From an uncultured Alphaproteobacteria bacterium (lineage in GTDB: Bacteria > Pseudomonadota > Alphaproteobacteria > CAAHEQ01 > UBA3637): DNA of 34,976 nt. The notes beneath the pieces were generated by a model, which did no database searches, was not told the origin of the DNA, and worked only from the letters and a program-made list of their open reading frames with translations. The position numbers and the translations under genes were made by a program. The stretch is taken from contig CANQUX010000017.1 of assembly GCA_947627155.1 (NCBI GenBank), positions 1 through 34,976 of the forward strand. Reading direction: 5' to 3'. This document shows, one piece after another, positions 1-8,567 of the stretch (position 1 is its first letter; the number at the start of each line of letters is the position of its first letter).

Positions 1-1329
1 GGGCATTTATCAACACAATATGATCGTTATCCCGTTGATTATGATTGCATCATCAGAGGTAATAAAGAGAGTAAAAATGAGCTTTACAATTGTCGCGAAG
101 CAGATGCTTATTATATTGTCGTGGGGAATGTTTCGAAAGGTGTTTGTAAGCCCCTCACAACGCTTGTTGCCGCCATGGACGGCCGTTTGGAAATGGATAT
201 CAATGGTATTTCCTACACAGAAGGTGATTCATGTACCAGTGATGAAAATAATGAAATTTATGTTGAATTCGATGCAGCGGATGTAAACGGCAATTACGAT
301 TCGAATCGTCCGGAAGGTTGGTGTGCCAAAGATGACGATTGTGACACTTCAAGACCTATTTGTGATATAGAAAATAATGAATGTGTGGAGTGTACAGAAG
401 ATGCAGATTGTGCGGATTCCGGCAGACCCCGTTGTAATGTTGAGCAAGGCAGTTGCGAGTCGTGTCCGCCGGAAACGCCTAAATGGAACGGTCATACCTG
501 TGTGGAATGTGTCACATCTGCCGATTGTGAAAATCCGAAACCATATTGTAATCCTACAACAAATACATGTGAACCGTGTGAGAACGATTCGCAGTGTGAT
601 ACAACGCAAAAGGAACGTTGCAAAACTTCCACGGGTGAATGCGTGGTGTGCGAAGACGGAGCAGAATGGGATGAAGAAACAAAAGAGTGTATGAGTTGCA
701 CGGAACGCGAATGCACCGATAATGATGATTGTTGTAAGGATTATTTTTGCGAAAAGGGATTTTCCGGTGATCATAGTACATCACATAGCAATCCGACAGG
801 CACATGTGAACCGTTGGGAGAAGTAAAATCAATTTCGTTAAACGGCAAATCCCTTTACGGTTCGGATAAGTTTCTTGTCTGGTGGGACGGTTGTCGGTGG
901 TGTGAAGCCTTGCATGGGCAATCGGGAAATCAATGCGACAATAACGCCTATGAGTCGAACTACATGGTCGGTGTTGAAGAAATTGATTGGCAATGCTCGG
1001 GGCTTGGTAATTTAACAGGCTCTCAAAGAGCAGTATATTGTTGTTATGCCGATGGTGCAACAGATATAGATGGTACTCCGCGTGTTCCTTCATATCATAA
1101 TGAACTGGTATGTGATGCAAGTAAAGAGAAATCGTCAACCATTAAAGAGTTGAAAACATTATATAGCGATCAAGATGTGTATATATGGCTTAAAAATTCT
1201 TCTCATGTAACCGGATATGCGGAGTTTGAGTGTATTCTTTTTGCAAATTTGTATCAAGGAATTATAGCAAATGTCGGCGCCAGATACGATGATAAAAGTG
1301 CCAACAGAGCCCGTACTATTTGCAAATAG
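1..1329 (+). CDS. Cysteine-rich repeat protein, 5' end outside window
   Basis: The frame is open from base 1, so the true start lies upstream and about 442 C-terminal residues are visible. After an N-terminal part ending in DVNGNYDSNRPEGWC come about five Cys-rich modules of the form C-x2-D-x-D-C...P-x-C...C-x2-C (for example ECVECTEDADC), each roughly 25-35 residues with six or so cysteines. A C-terminal domain follows with a WWDGCRWCEA motif. Regular cysteines imply disulfide bonds, so the protein is probably exported, but the signal peptide would be off-window. It is clearly paralogous to the gene at 34022-34976 in both the modules and the C-terminal domain. I do not recognise a named family; the modules loosely resemble Dickkopf/EB-type Cys-rich repeats. 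A surface or secreted binding role is inference. Confidence 0.8.
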   Translation, partial: GHLSTQYDRYPVDYDCIIRGNKESKNELYNCREADAYYIVVGNVSKGVCKPLTTLVAAMDGRLEMDINGISYTEGDSCTSDENNEIYVEFDAADVNGNYDSNRPEGWCAKDDDCDTSRPICDIENNECVECTEDADCADSGRPRCNVEQGSCESCPPETPKWNGHTCVECVTSADCENPKPYCNPTTNTCEPCENDSQCDTTQKERCKTSTGECVVCEDGAEWDEETKECMSCTERECTDNDDCCKDYFCEKGFSGDHSTSHSNPTGTCEPLGEVKSISLNGKSLYGSDKFLVWWDGCRWCEALHGQSGNQCDNNAYESNYMVGVEEIDWQCSGLGNLTGSQRAVYCCYADGATDIDGTPRVPSYHNELVCDASKEKSSTIKELKTLYSDQDVYIWLKNSSHVTGYAEFECILFANLYQGIIANVGARYDDKSANRARTICK

Positions 1330-1433
1330 CTTAAAATTGGGGGTGTTTGTTTCAAAATATTTCTTTTGACTCTTTTAAAGACTTTACAAAACAAGAAAAA
1401 AAGAGTAAACTCCTTTAAAGAGGATGAAAGAAA

Positions 1434-2315
1434 ATGAACAATGTTTCAACCGGTTTGATTATCAGCCCGAACCCGAAGGCGCAACAAATTGCCGGCGAGC
1501 TTTTGAATATTTTGCCGGCCACGGTGGTTGATGTTTCGTTTTCGCAAGATAAATCACTTCAAAAACAATTGCATCCTTATAAAAATATGCATCGGTTAAT
1601 TGCCGTCGGCGGAGACGGGGCTTGCTTAAAAGCCATGCGGGTTGCTTTTGAATTATCAAAAAATAATGCACAGATGCCTGTTCGCGTGTTCGGGTTGAAT
1701 TGCGGGCATATCGGGGCTTTATCAAACGATATCGGCAATATTTATGATTTGCCGCAACGATTGGAAACGCTTTCTTATCAACTGATTCAGCCGCTGGAAG
1801 TGAAAACGACTTTTTGCGAAAAAGTAATGTATCACACTTTCTTTAACGAAGTGATTTTAAAACCTTACGAAAACGTTACAAAATTACATATTGTGTGGAA
1901 AGATAATGTGTGGCATCAAAAAAACATTCGCGGCGGCTTGATGATTGCAACCAAAATCGGCGAAAATGCTTCAAATGCCTGTAATTATACGGGACCGGAA
2001 GAAATTTTGCCCATTCCGGATATAGCGCATTGGCGTATGAGTACCGTTCATGCCATGCCGAACGATCAAACCTGTGATAAGCCGTTTCAGGAAATTATTT
2101 CCGCCGATTCCACCGTTACCGTTGATGTGGTTAATCCGTATGAAGACAGAAACGCCCAACTTGTGGGGGACAGTCATTATCATGACGGTGATCGCGCTTT
2201 AATGCAAAAGGGAAAATTGGTCGGTCGGCAATGTAATGTGTTGTTTGTGGAAAAAATTAAAGTGGCAAAATCCGCACACGGTGTTTTGTTGGAACGCGAT
2301 AAATGCCGTTCTTAA
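1434..2315 (+). CDS. nadK: NAD kinase-like protein (divergent)
   Basis: 293 residues. NAD kinase phosphorylates NAD to NADP with ATP in the cytoplasm. The diagnostic GGDG loop is at residues 59-62 (AVGGDGACLKAM), followed by GLNCGHIGALSNDI, which matches the family's G-x-N-x-G-x-x-G-x-L segment. A conserved NE (FFNEVIL) comes next, then GGLMIATKIGENASNACNYTGP in the place of the usual D-G-hydrophobic-x-x-A-T-P-T-G-S-T-A-Y loop. That loop is clearly divergent, so substrate or activity may differ from textbook NadK. The start is chosen because GAGGA lies about 9 bases upstream. The gene stands alone between the Cys-rich gene and glgP. Family assignment is fairly sure; exact activity less so. 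Confidence 0.72.
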   Translation: MNNVSTGLIISPNPKAQQIAGELLNILPATVVDVSFSQDKSLQKQLHPYKNMHRLIAVGGDGACLKAMRVAFELSKNNAQMPVRVFGLNCGHIGALSNDIGNIYDLPQRLETLSYQLIQPLEVKTTFCEKVMYHTFFNEVILKPYENVTKLHIVWKDNVWHQKNIRGGLMIATKIGENASNACNYTGPEEILPIPDIAHWRMSTVHAMPNDQTCDKPFQEIISADSTVTVDVVNPYEDRNAQLVGDSHYHDGDRALMQKGKLVGRQCNVLFVEKIKVAKSAHGVLLERDKCRS

Positions 2316-2437
2316 AAATATAAAAAAAACTCTTTAAATTTTGTTTTTTTTATAATATGTTTTATTTTAAAAGCGTTTGTTAGCAAACTGTTAAGCTTTT
2401 TGCGGGTATATTAAACAAAGCAACAGGAAAGGGATGG

Positions 2438-4900
2438 ATGATGACTGAAAAACAATCAACACATAAAATAACCGCTGCCGAATTACAACGGCGGATTGAA
2501 TGGCATATTAAATATTCGCTGTCGAAACGAGTGTGCGAAGCCGATAAAGATCACTTGTTTACGGCACTGGCCATGGCCGTGCGGGATTTGTGCATTGACA
2601 GTATGTTTGAAACGGCTGCTCGGCATGAAGCCAAAGATCCGAAACGCATTTATTATTTGTCTTTGGAATATTTGCTCGGACGCTTGTTACCCAACAATCT
2701 CTATAATTTTGAAATAATGGATTTATTGGATGAAGTGCATTTGGATAATCCGATTCCGTTGAAAGAAGTGTTGGATTGCGAATATGATCCGGCATTGGGA
2801 AACGGCGGATTGGGTCGGCTTGCCGCGTGTATTTTGGATTCCATTGCCTCGCAAGGCATGCCCGGCTACGGTTACGGCATTAACTATCAGTTCGGCTTGT
2901 TTAAGCAATATTTTGAAAACGGGTGGCAAAAAGAACGCGCCGATTCTTGGCTGGAACGCTCCTCGCCGTGGCAGATTGAACGCGCCGATCGGTCATGTTT
3001 GGTGCAAATTAACGGGCATGTCGTTTATGAAGAAAAAAACGGCGTGCGCGAACCGCATTGGGTCGGTACCAATCAATTACTCGGTGTGCCGTATGATATG
3101 CCGATTGTAGGTTACGGCGGGAAAACCGTTAATTATTTGCGTTTGTTTGCGGCGCGCTCAACCAATGTGTTGGATATTGAAGTGTTTAATCGGGGCGGTT
3201 ATGTGGAGGCCGTTGAAAAAAACATTCAGGTGGAAACCATTTCCAAAGTTCTTTATCCGTCAGATGCCGTTGAACAAGGTAAATTTTTGCGGTTAATGCA
3301 ACAATATTTCTTTACGTCGTGCGTGATTAACGATATTATGCGCCGATTCTTGGAAAATCACACCGACTTTAATTTATTGCCGGAAAAAGTGGCCATTCAG
3401 TTGAATGATACGCATCCGACGCTGGCGATTGTGGAATTGATGCGCGTGTTGCTTGATGTTTATCGGTTGGATTGGAATCAGGCGTTTGATATTACGCGCC
3501 GAACCATGGCTTATACCAATCACACCCTGCTTCCCGAAGCGCTCGAAAAATGGCCGGTTTCGTTGTTTGAAAAACATTTGCCGCGTCACTTGGGTATTAT
3601 CTATGAAATTAACGATCATCTGATGAAAGAAGTAATGGAACGGTTCCCCGGGGATAACGGTCGATTAAGTCGCGTTTCTTTAATTGAAGAAGGGCCGCAA
3701 AAGCAAATTCGCATGGCAAATCTGGCCATTACGGGCAGTCATTCCGTAAACGGCGTGGCGGAAATTCATACCAAACTGTTGGAAACAAAACTGGTGCCTG
3801 ATTTTTATGAAATGTGGCCGGAAAAATTTAATAATAAAACAAACGGCGTGACACCGCGGCGCTGGATTTTGGATTCGAACGAAGGCTTGTCCAAGTTTAT
3901 TACCGACCGAATCGGAAAAGAATGGATTACCGATTTATCAAGCATTAAAAAACTGGAACGATTTGTTGATGACGATTCTTCGTTGGATAAACTGCATCGC
4001 ATTAAGTTTGAGAATAAAAAACGGCTGGCGACATTAATTGATTGCACCACCGGCATTCATGTGAATCCCAACACCATTTTTGATTGTCAGGTGAAGCGTA
4101 TTCACGAATATAAACGGCAGCTTTTAAATGCATTGCATATTGTTTATGAATATCTGAAAATTGTGGAAGACGGCGTGATGTTGCCCATCGGCAAAACATA
4201 TATTTTCGGCGGAAAAGCCGCACCCAGTTACGATTTTGCCAAGCTGATCATTAAGTTTATCAACAATATCGCCAAAGTGGTCAATAACGATCCGCGCGTG
4301 AAAGATCAGTTGAAAGTGGTGTTTATTCCCGATTATAAAGTTTCGGTGGCCGAAGTGGTGTTTCCGGGGTCGGATATCAGCGAACAAATTTCAACTGCCG
4401 GATTTGAGGCATCGGGTACCAGTAATATGAAGTTTATGATGAACGGTGCTTTAACGTTGGGTACGCTGGACGGTGCCAATGTGGAAATTTTGGAGGAAGT
4501 CGGAAAAGAAAACTTTTATCTTTTCGGTATGACGGCGGAAGAAGTATCACAAAAACACGCCTCCGATTCCTATCGGCCGTGGGATTTTTATAATGCCGAT
4601 GCGCAAATTCGGCGCGTGATGGATTCCATAACGTCCGGCTTGTTTACGCCGAGTGAAGATAAAAATTTGTTTGCGCCGATTTTCCAAAACATTATGTTCC
4701 GCGATTATTATATGTTGTTGGGCGATTTCAATTCCTATTGCGAAGCGCATGACAAAATCAGAACGGATTATCTCAATCATTTGGCGTGGGAAAAGAAAGC
4801 TTTGATTAATATTGCCCGTTCGGGTAAGTTTTCCATTGACAGAACGGTTGCCGAATATGCGCGCGATATTTGGCATGTCAAGCCGAGTTCGGAGAAATAG
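2438..4900 (+). CDS. glgP: Glycogen/starch/maltodextrin phosphorylase
   Basis: 820 residues, the normal length for GT35 alpha-glucan phosphorylases, which release glucose-1-phosphate from alpha-1,4-glucans using PLP. The PLP-lysine motif EASGTSNMKFMMNGALTLG is present with the lysine near residue 665. Other family hallmarks are LGNGGLGRLAACILDS, QLNDTHPTLAIVELMR, YTNHTLLPEALEKWPV and VKRIHEYKRQLLN. A GGAAAGGG ribosome site precedes two adjacent ATG codons (2438 and 2441); either could be used. No other glycogen gene is in the window, so whether it acts on stored glycogen or on maltodextrins cannot be told. trmB follows after 3 bases, so the two are probably co-transcribed. Confidence 0.96.
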   Translation: MMTEKQSTHKITAAELQRRIEWHIKYSLSKRVCEADKDHLFTALAMAVRDLCIDSMFETAARHEAKDPKRIYYLSLEYLLGRLLPNNLYNFEIMDLLDEVHLDNPIPLKEVLDCEYDPALGNGGLGRLAACILDSIASQGMPGYGYGINYQFGLFKQYFENGWQKERADSWLERSSPWQIERADRSCLVQINGHVVYEEKNGVREPHWVGTNQLLGVPYDMPIVGYGGKTVNYLRLFAARSTNVLDIEVFNRGGYVEAVEKNIQVETISKVLYPSDAVEQGKFLRLMQQYFFTSCVINDIMRRFLENHTDFNLLPEKVAIQLNDTHPTLAIVELMRVLLDVYRLDWNQAFDITRRTMAYTNHTLLPEALEKWPVSLFEKHLPRHLGIIYEINDHLMKEVMERFPGDNGRLSRVSLIEEGPQKQIRMANLAITGSHSVNGVAEIHTKLLETKLVPDFYEMWPEKFNNKTNGVTPRRWILDSNEGLSKFITDRIGKEWITDLSSIKKLERFVDDDSSLDKLHRIKFENKKRLATLIDCTTGIHVNPNTIFDCQVKRIHEYKRQLLNALHIVYEYLKIVEDGVMLPIGKTYIFGGKAAPSYDFAKLIIKFINNIAKVVNNDPRVKDQLKVVFIPDYKVSVAEVVFPGSDISEQISTAGFEASGTSNMKFMMNGALTLGTLDGANVEILEEVGKENFYLFGMTAEEVSQKHASDSYRPWDFYNADAQIRRVMDSITSGLFTPSEDKNLFAPIFQNIMFRDYYMLLGDFNSYCEAHDKIRTDYLNHLAWEKKALINIARSGKFSIDRTVAEYARDIWHVKPSSEK

Positions 4901-4903
4901 GCT

Positions 4904-5632
4904 ATGCCGCAGTTACGTGACTTGCGTTTCTTCGGACGACGCAAAGGAAAAGCAATTAAACCCTCCAAGCAACGGTTAATCGATGAATTGCTCCCGAAAC
5001 TCAAACCCGTTTTACCGAAAGAGGGCGAACAATTTGATATGAACACCTTTTTCGGTATTCACCCGCAGGAAGTATGGCTGGAAATCGGGTTTGGCGGCGG
5101 CGAACATATTGCCGAGCTTGCCAAGCTTTATCCGACTGTCGGCTTCATCGGTGCCGAACCGTTTTTGAACGGCGTGGCGTCTTTGTTGGCGCATTTAAAC
5201 GGATCACATGAAAAGCAAACAACGCACGCGCATTTGGAAGAAGGGCGCACGGATAACGTGCGTATTTGGCCGGACGATGTGCGCGATTTGTTTCCGTTTT
5301 TTAAAGACGGTTTGTTTCAACGGATTTTTTTGTTATATCCCGATCCGTGGCCGAAAGCGCGTCATGCCGAAAGGCGCTTTATCAATGCGGCCAACTTAAA
5401 ACATTTATATCGGCTTTTAGCGCCGAACGGGCAATTGTTTGTGGCAACCGATGTTGCCGATTATGCCGCGTGGGCAATTGAACAGGTGGCAGCGGACGGA
5501 TGTTTTGAGCAAATCAATGAAGAAGTAACGTGTCCGCCGGCCGATTGGGTGCCCACACGCTATGAAAAAAAAGGCATTGAAGCCGGAAGAAAACCGATCT
5601 ATCTTGTTTTTTCGAAAAAAAGAACGAAATAA
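4904..5632 (+). CDS. trmB: tRNA (guanine-N7-)-methyltransferase
   Basis: 242 residues. TrmB makes m7G46 in the variable loop of tRNAs using S-adenosylmethionine. The Rossmann SAM loop is EIGFGGGEH, followed by the acidic strand end FIGAEPF. The TrmB signature LLYPDPWPKARHAERRF carries the conserved Asp of the active site. The C-terminal PTRYEKKG is the typical T-x-(F/Y)-E-x-(K/R)-G motif. ATG follows the glgP stop after only 3 bases, with GGAGA inside the end of glgP as ribosome site, suggesting translational coupling. Confidence 0.95.
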   Translation: MPQLRDLRFFGRRKGKAIKPSKQRLIDELLPKLKPVLPKEGEQFDMNTFFGIHPQEVWLEIGFGGGEHIAELAKLYPTVGFIGAEPFLNGVASLLAHLNGSHEKQTTHAHLEEGRTDNVRIWPDDVRDLFPFFKDGLFQRIFLLYPDPWPKARHAERRFINAANLKHLYRLLAPNGQLFVATDVADYAAWAIEQVAADGCFEQINEEVTCPPADWVPTRYEKKGIEAGRKPIYLVFSKKRTK

Positions 5633-5635
5633 TAC

Positions 5636-5665
5636 TTGACGAAGCCATAAAAACAAGTCAATATT
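5636..5665 (+). promoter_or_regulatory. Possible promoter of the STAS gene
   Basis: TTGACG at 5636-5641 with poor -10 candidates at 17-18 bases spacing (CAATAT or AATATT). The -35 is good and the -10 weak. The STAS gene could also be read through from glgP-trmB. Confidence 0.3.
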
Positions 5666-5686
5666 AAATAAGCAAAGGAGGGTTGC

Positions 5687-5992
5687 ATGAATTATAAAAC
5701 AACAGATGTTAAAGACGGAAAAGAAATCTTTTTTTCGGGTTCTTTCACGTTTCGGGATCACGACGGCTTTTTTGAAATTGTTTCTTTAATCAAATCGGCA
5801 ACGGTTCCGAAAATTGTTTTTGATTTATCTGACTGTGATTTTATTGATTCGGCGGCACTCGGTATGTTTGTTATTGCGCATGACGAAGCTTCCTCCCATG
5901 CGGTTAACTTATCCATTCGCGGGGTAAAGGGAAAAGTGAAAGATGTGATGTATGCCGCGCGGTTTGACAGTCTTTACGTTTTTGAAGAATAG
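5687..5992 (+). CDS. STAS-domain protein (anti-anti-sigma factor type)
   Basis: 101 residues, a single STAS domain of the SpoIIAA/RsbV type. KIVFDLSDCDFIDSAALGMF is the family core, with the normally phosphorylated serine at residue 55 (IDSAALG). Such proteins relieve or transmit partner-switching control of sigma factors or other outputs when dephosphorylated by a PP2C phosphatase. No partner kinase or phosphatase is adjacent, so its target is unknown. A very strong AAAGGAGGG ribosome site lies 4 bases before the ATG. Confidence 0.85.
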   Translation: MNYKTTDVKDGKEIFFSGSFTFRDHDGFFEIVSLIKSATVPKIVFDLSDCDFIDSAALGMFVIAHDEASSHAVNLSIRGVKGKVKDVMYAARFDSLYVFEE

Positions 5993-6057
5993 TTTTTTGA
6001 ACATTTTAACGGTTTTTTCGTTTTAAACAAATGAAATGAAAAAAACGGAGGAATAAA

Positions 6058-6408
6058 ATGTTATATCGTCAATTCATTACTCTTTCTTTAACGACAGCTT
6101 TTGCGTTTTTAAGTGTGTCTCCCGCAGTGGCCGGTTATGTTTATGTCCCCGATACGGTTCCGCAAACGCAAACCGTTATTTATCAACAAACGCCGGCGCA
6201 AACGGTTATTGTGCGTGAAACGGTGCCCGCACCCGTTTATGTGCAAGAAACACCGCGCGTTTCGGGTGAAACGCTCTTTCTGGCCGGTGCCGGCACGCTC
6301 ATCGGCGGCGCTATATTGCACAGCATTTGGGACAGACATCATCATTATCGGCCGGCACCGCCGCGCCCGCATTTCGGCGGACATAAAGCGCCCAAGCATC
6401 GGCGATAA
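6058..6408 (+). CDS. Small exported protein with His/Pro-rich tail
   Basis: 116 residues, no recognised function. A Sec signal peptide covers about residues 1-26 (hydrophobic core, cleavage near PAVAG). A low-complexity stretch rich in Val, Thr, Gln and Pro follows (repeated QT, PVYV, ETVP). A Gly/Ala-rich hydrophobic segment (LFLAGAGTLIGGAILHSI) could be a membrane or glycine-zipper helix. The tail is rich in His, Pro and Arg (DRHHHYRPAPPRPHFGG). The His cluster might bind metal, but that is speculation. The ribosome site is CGGAGGA, 5 bases before the ATG. It converges with smpB with only 12 bases between stops. Confidence 0.75.
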   Translation: MLYRQFITLSLTTAFAFLSVSPAVAGYVYVPDTVPQTQTVIYQQTPAQTVIVRETVPAPVYVQETPRVSGETLFLAGAGTLIGGAILHSIWDRHHHYRPAPPRPHFGGHKAPKHRR

Positions 6409-6420
6409 ATAAGTTGTTTT

Positions 6421-6900
6421 TTAGTTATGTTGCGTTAAAATACGCCGTTTTACGATATTCCATTCGCGCTTTTTAATATCTTCGCGCTTATCGGCATGAT
6501 TTTTACCGACGGCAACGGCAATTTTCACTTTGGCAACGCCGCGGGCGTTAAAATAAAGCTCTAACGGCACAAGCGTTTTTCCTTTTTGCTCGATGGCACC
6601 GCGTAATTTATTGATTTCCTTTGCGTGAAGCAATAATTTGCGTTTTCGTGTGGCCGATTGTTCGACAAAACCGCCTTTGGCGTTGGTATATTCGGCAATA
6701 TGGGCGTTGATTAAATAAACGGCGCCGTCTTTTTCAATGGAGGCGTAACTTTCGTTAATGGTGGCTCGTCCCGCGCGCAGAGATTTGACTTCTCCGCCGG
6801 TTAGCATAATGCCGGCCTCGTATGTTTCTTGAATCACATAATTAAATCGTGCTTTTTTGTTGGTGGCAACCGTGCCGCTTGAAATGAATGCTTTGCTCAT
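6421..6900 (-). CDS. smpB: SsrA-binding protein SmpB
   Basis: 159 residues, usual length. SmpB binds tmRNA and stalled ribosomes for trans-translation. Family motifs seen are NKKARFNYVIQETYEAGI, GGEVKSLRAGRATINESYA, LLLHAKEINKL and GKTLVPLELYFNARGVAKV. The basic C-terminal tail that enters the mRNA channel is present (KREWNIVKRRIL). Its ATG overlaps the stop of pepP by four bases (ATGA), placing it last in a prmA-pepP-smpB operon. Confidence 0.97.
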   Translation of the reverse strand: MSKAFISSGTVATNKKARFNYVIQETYEAGIMLTGGEVKSLRAGRATINESYASIEKDGAVYLINAHIAEYTNAKGGFVEQSATRKRKLLLHAKEINKLRGAIEQKGKTLVPLELYFNARGVAKVKIAVAVGKNHADKREDIKKREWNIVKRRILTQHN

Positions 6901-8567
6901 TTTTCATCCTTTTGAAAGGCCGTGATAAACGGTAATAAAATTTTTTGTTCTTTAAGATTTAACATCGGAAAAACGGTTTCATAAACGGTTTGATGATAAT
7001 TTTTCAGCCATAATAATTGTTGCTTTGTTAAAGCGTTAAAATCAATCAACCGATAATCAAACGGCGCAAAAATTAAGTTTTCAAAAGAAAGACCGTTTGC
7101 CCCGTTCACCGCCAGCAACATATTTTCCAACCGAATGCCGAATCCGTCGGTTTCGCTGTAAAATGCCGGCTCGTTTGAAAAAATCATACCGGCTTGAAGG
7201 CCGAACGTGTCATAGGGCGATACGGTCGGCGGCATTTCATGCACGGCAAGCATCAATCCGATACCGTGCCCCGTCGCATGCAGAAAATCAACCGAATCCG
7301 CGCGTAAATAAGCATGCGCTTTTTCATCTAACACCGAAGCTTTCGCGCCTTTTGCTAAAAGGGTCGTTGCTAAATCAATATGTCCCTGCAACACTTGCGT
7401 ATATCGTTTTTTCATGAGTTTTGTCGGTTTTTGAACGGCAATCGTTCGCGTCATATCGGTGGTGCCGTTTAAATAATGCCCGCCGGTATCAACCAACAAA
7501 AGCGGCGCGCTCATCAGGGCAACGGTTGATGTTTTATCCGCGCGATAATGCGCCAGTGCCGCATGGGCGCCGACAGCGGCAATCGTTTCAAAACTGTCGC
7601 CGAAGTAAAGCGGATTTTCTTTGCGTAAAGCAATGAGCTTTTCATCGCAGGCGCATTCATCAACCGATTGCTTATTTTCTTCCACCCATGCCAAAAAGCG
7701 ACAAATAACCGCGCTTTCATACAGGCATGCCAAGCGAATGTTTTGAATTTCCGTTTTGTTTTTAACGGCTTTCCAATAATTAACAATATCGGGCGCATTT
7801 TCCAAAACGGCAATTTTTTTTAAGGCCTGATATAAAAAATACGGTGTTGCCGGTTCAAAAAGAGCCACTTTTTTGCCTTTTAATAAAGAAACGGTTTGCT
7901 TATTTAAGGGCCTGTAAACGCCTTGCTGATCAACAAACCCTCTTTCAAAAAGAACGGGATATTCCAAAACCGTGCGGGCGCGTTTGTTTAAGAGCCAGGA
8001 AACATTTTCGGGTGTTGAAACAAGATAAGCATCCCATTTGTTTTGACGAATATGTTTTCCCAAACGCGCTAATTTATTCTCCGATGATTCCCCGCAAAAT
8101 TGAACGGAATAATCAAAAATATTTTTCTGCCGAAAAGCTTGTTTTTCAAAAAATTGCGTAAGTTGGTTAAGCGATAGCGGTTTTAAACAAATGTTGGCTT
8201 TTTGTAACCGTTCCGCGCTTTTTTGAACCCATGATACCGAATGCGTTTGCGGATTAAAATAAACGGTTTTTCCTTTAAAGTTTTCAATAATCCATTGCAG
8301 GGGCGTTGTTTGTGTGGGCACTTCAAAAACCTGAAAAGACGATTGTTTTTTGGCTTGAACCGTATAGCGCGAATCAACGAATAACACATCTTGAACAGAA
8401 TCAATGAATGCCAGTCCCGCCGATCCCGTAAAGCCGGAAACGGCGCTCAATCGTTTGGCTTCGGGCGGATAATATTCTCCCAAAAACGAATCGGTTCGGG
8501 AAATAAGAACGGCACTGTTTTGATGCGTGCGCACAAAGTTTTTAATTTGTTGATAAGCGTTTTTCAT
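6897..8567 (-). CDS. pepP: Xaa-Pro aminopeptidase (M24B, long form)
   Basis: 556 residues from the ATG at 8567, chosen because AGGAGGA lies directly upstream and the ATG overlaps the prmA stop; an in-frame start at 8600 lacks these. Two creatinase N-like domains are followed by the M24 metallopeptidase domain and a C-terminal extension, as in eukaryotic cytosolic aminopeptidase P. The dimetal site is visible: the two aspartates in VDTGGHYLNGTTDMTRT, the histidine in HATGHGIG, and glutamates in SNEPAFY and IRLENMLL. It removes N-terminal residues preceding proline, in the cytoplasm (no signal peptide). Overlaps on both sides show translational coupling. Confidence 0.93.
   Translation of the reverse strand: MKNAYQQIKNFVRTHQNSAVLISRTDSFLGEYYPPEAKRLSAVSGFTGSAGLAFIDSVQDVLFVDSRYTVQAKKQSSFQVFEVPTQTTPLQWIIENFKGKTVYFNPQTHSVSWVQKSAERLQKANICLKPLSLNQLTQFFEKQAFRQKNIFDYSVQFCGESSENKLARLGKHIRQNKWDAYLVSTPENVSWLLNKRARTVLEYPVLFERGFVDQQGVYRPLNKQTVSLLKGKKVALFEPATPYFLYQALKKIAVLENAPDIVNYWKAVKNKTEIQNIRLACLYESAVICRFLAWVEENKQSVDECACDEKLIALRKENPLYFGDSFETIAAVGAHAALAHYRADKTSTVALMSAPLLLVDTGGHYLNGTTDMTRTIAVQKPTKLMKKRYTQVLQGHIDLATTLLAKGAKASVLDEKAHAYLRADSVDFLHATGHGIGLMLAVHEMPPTVSPYDTFGLQAGMIFSNEPAFYSETDGFGIRLENMLLAVNGANGLSFENLIFAPFDYRLIDFNALTKQQLLWLKNYHQTVYETVFPMLNLKEQKILLPFITAFQKDEK

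Noticed and set aside
349-1138. Minus-strand ORFs (349-774, 492-716, 554-1138) inside the first Cys-rich gene
   Set aside because: They overlap one another and the real gene, lack ribosome sites and have no family features.
1330-1433. Terminator or riboswitch between the first Cys-rich gene and nadK
   Set aside because: Only AT-rich sequence with a short direct repeat (ACTCTTTTAAAG / ACTCCTTTAAAG); no convincing stem followed by a T run.
2316-2437. Promoter in the nadK-glgP gap
   Set aside because: A TATAAT occurs near 2351 in a T-rich run, but no -35 fits at proper spacing, so it was not called.
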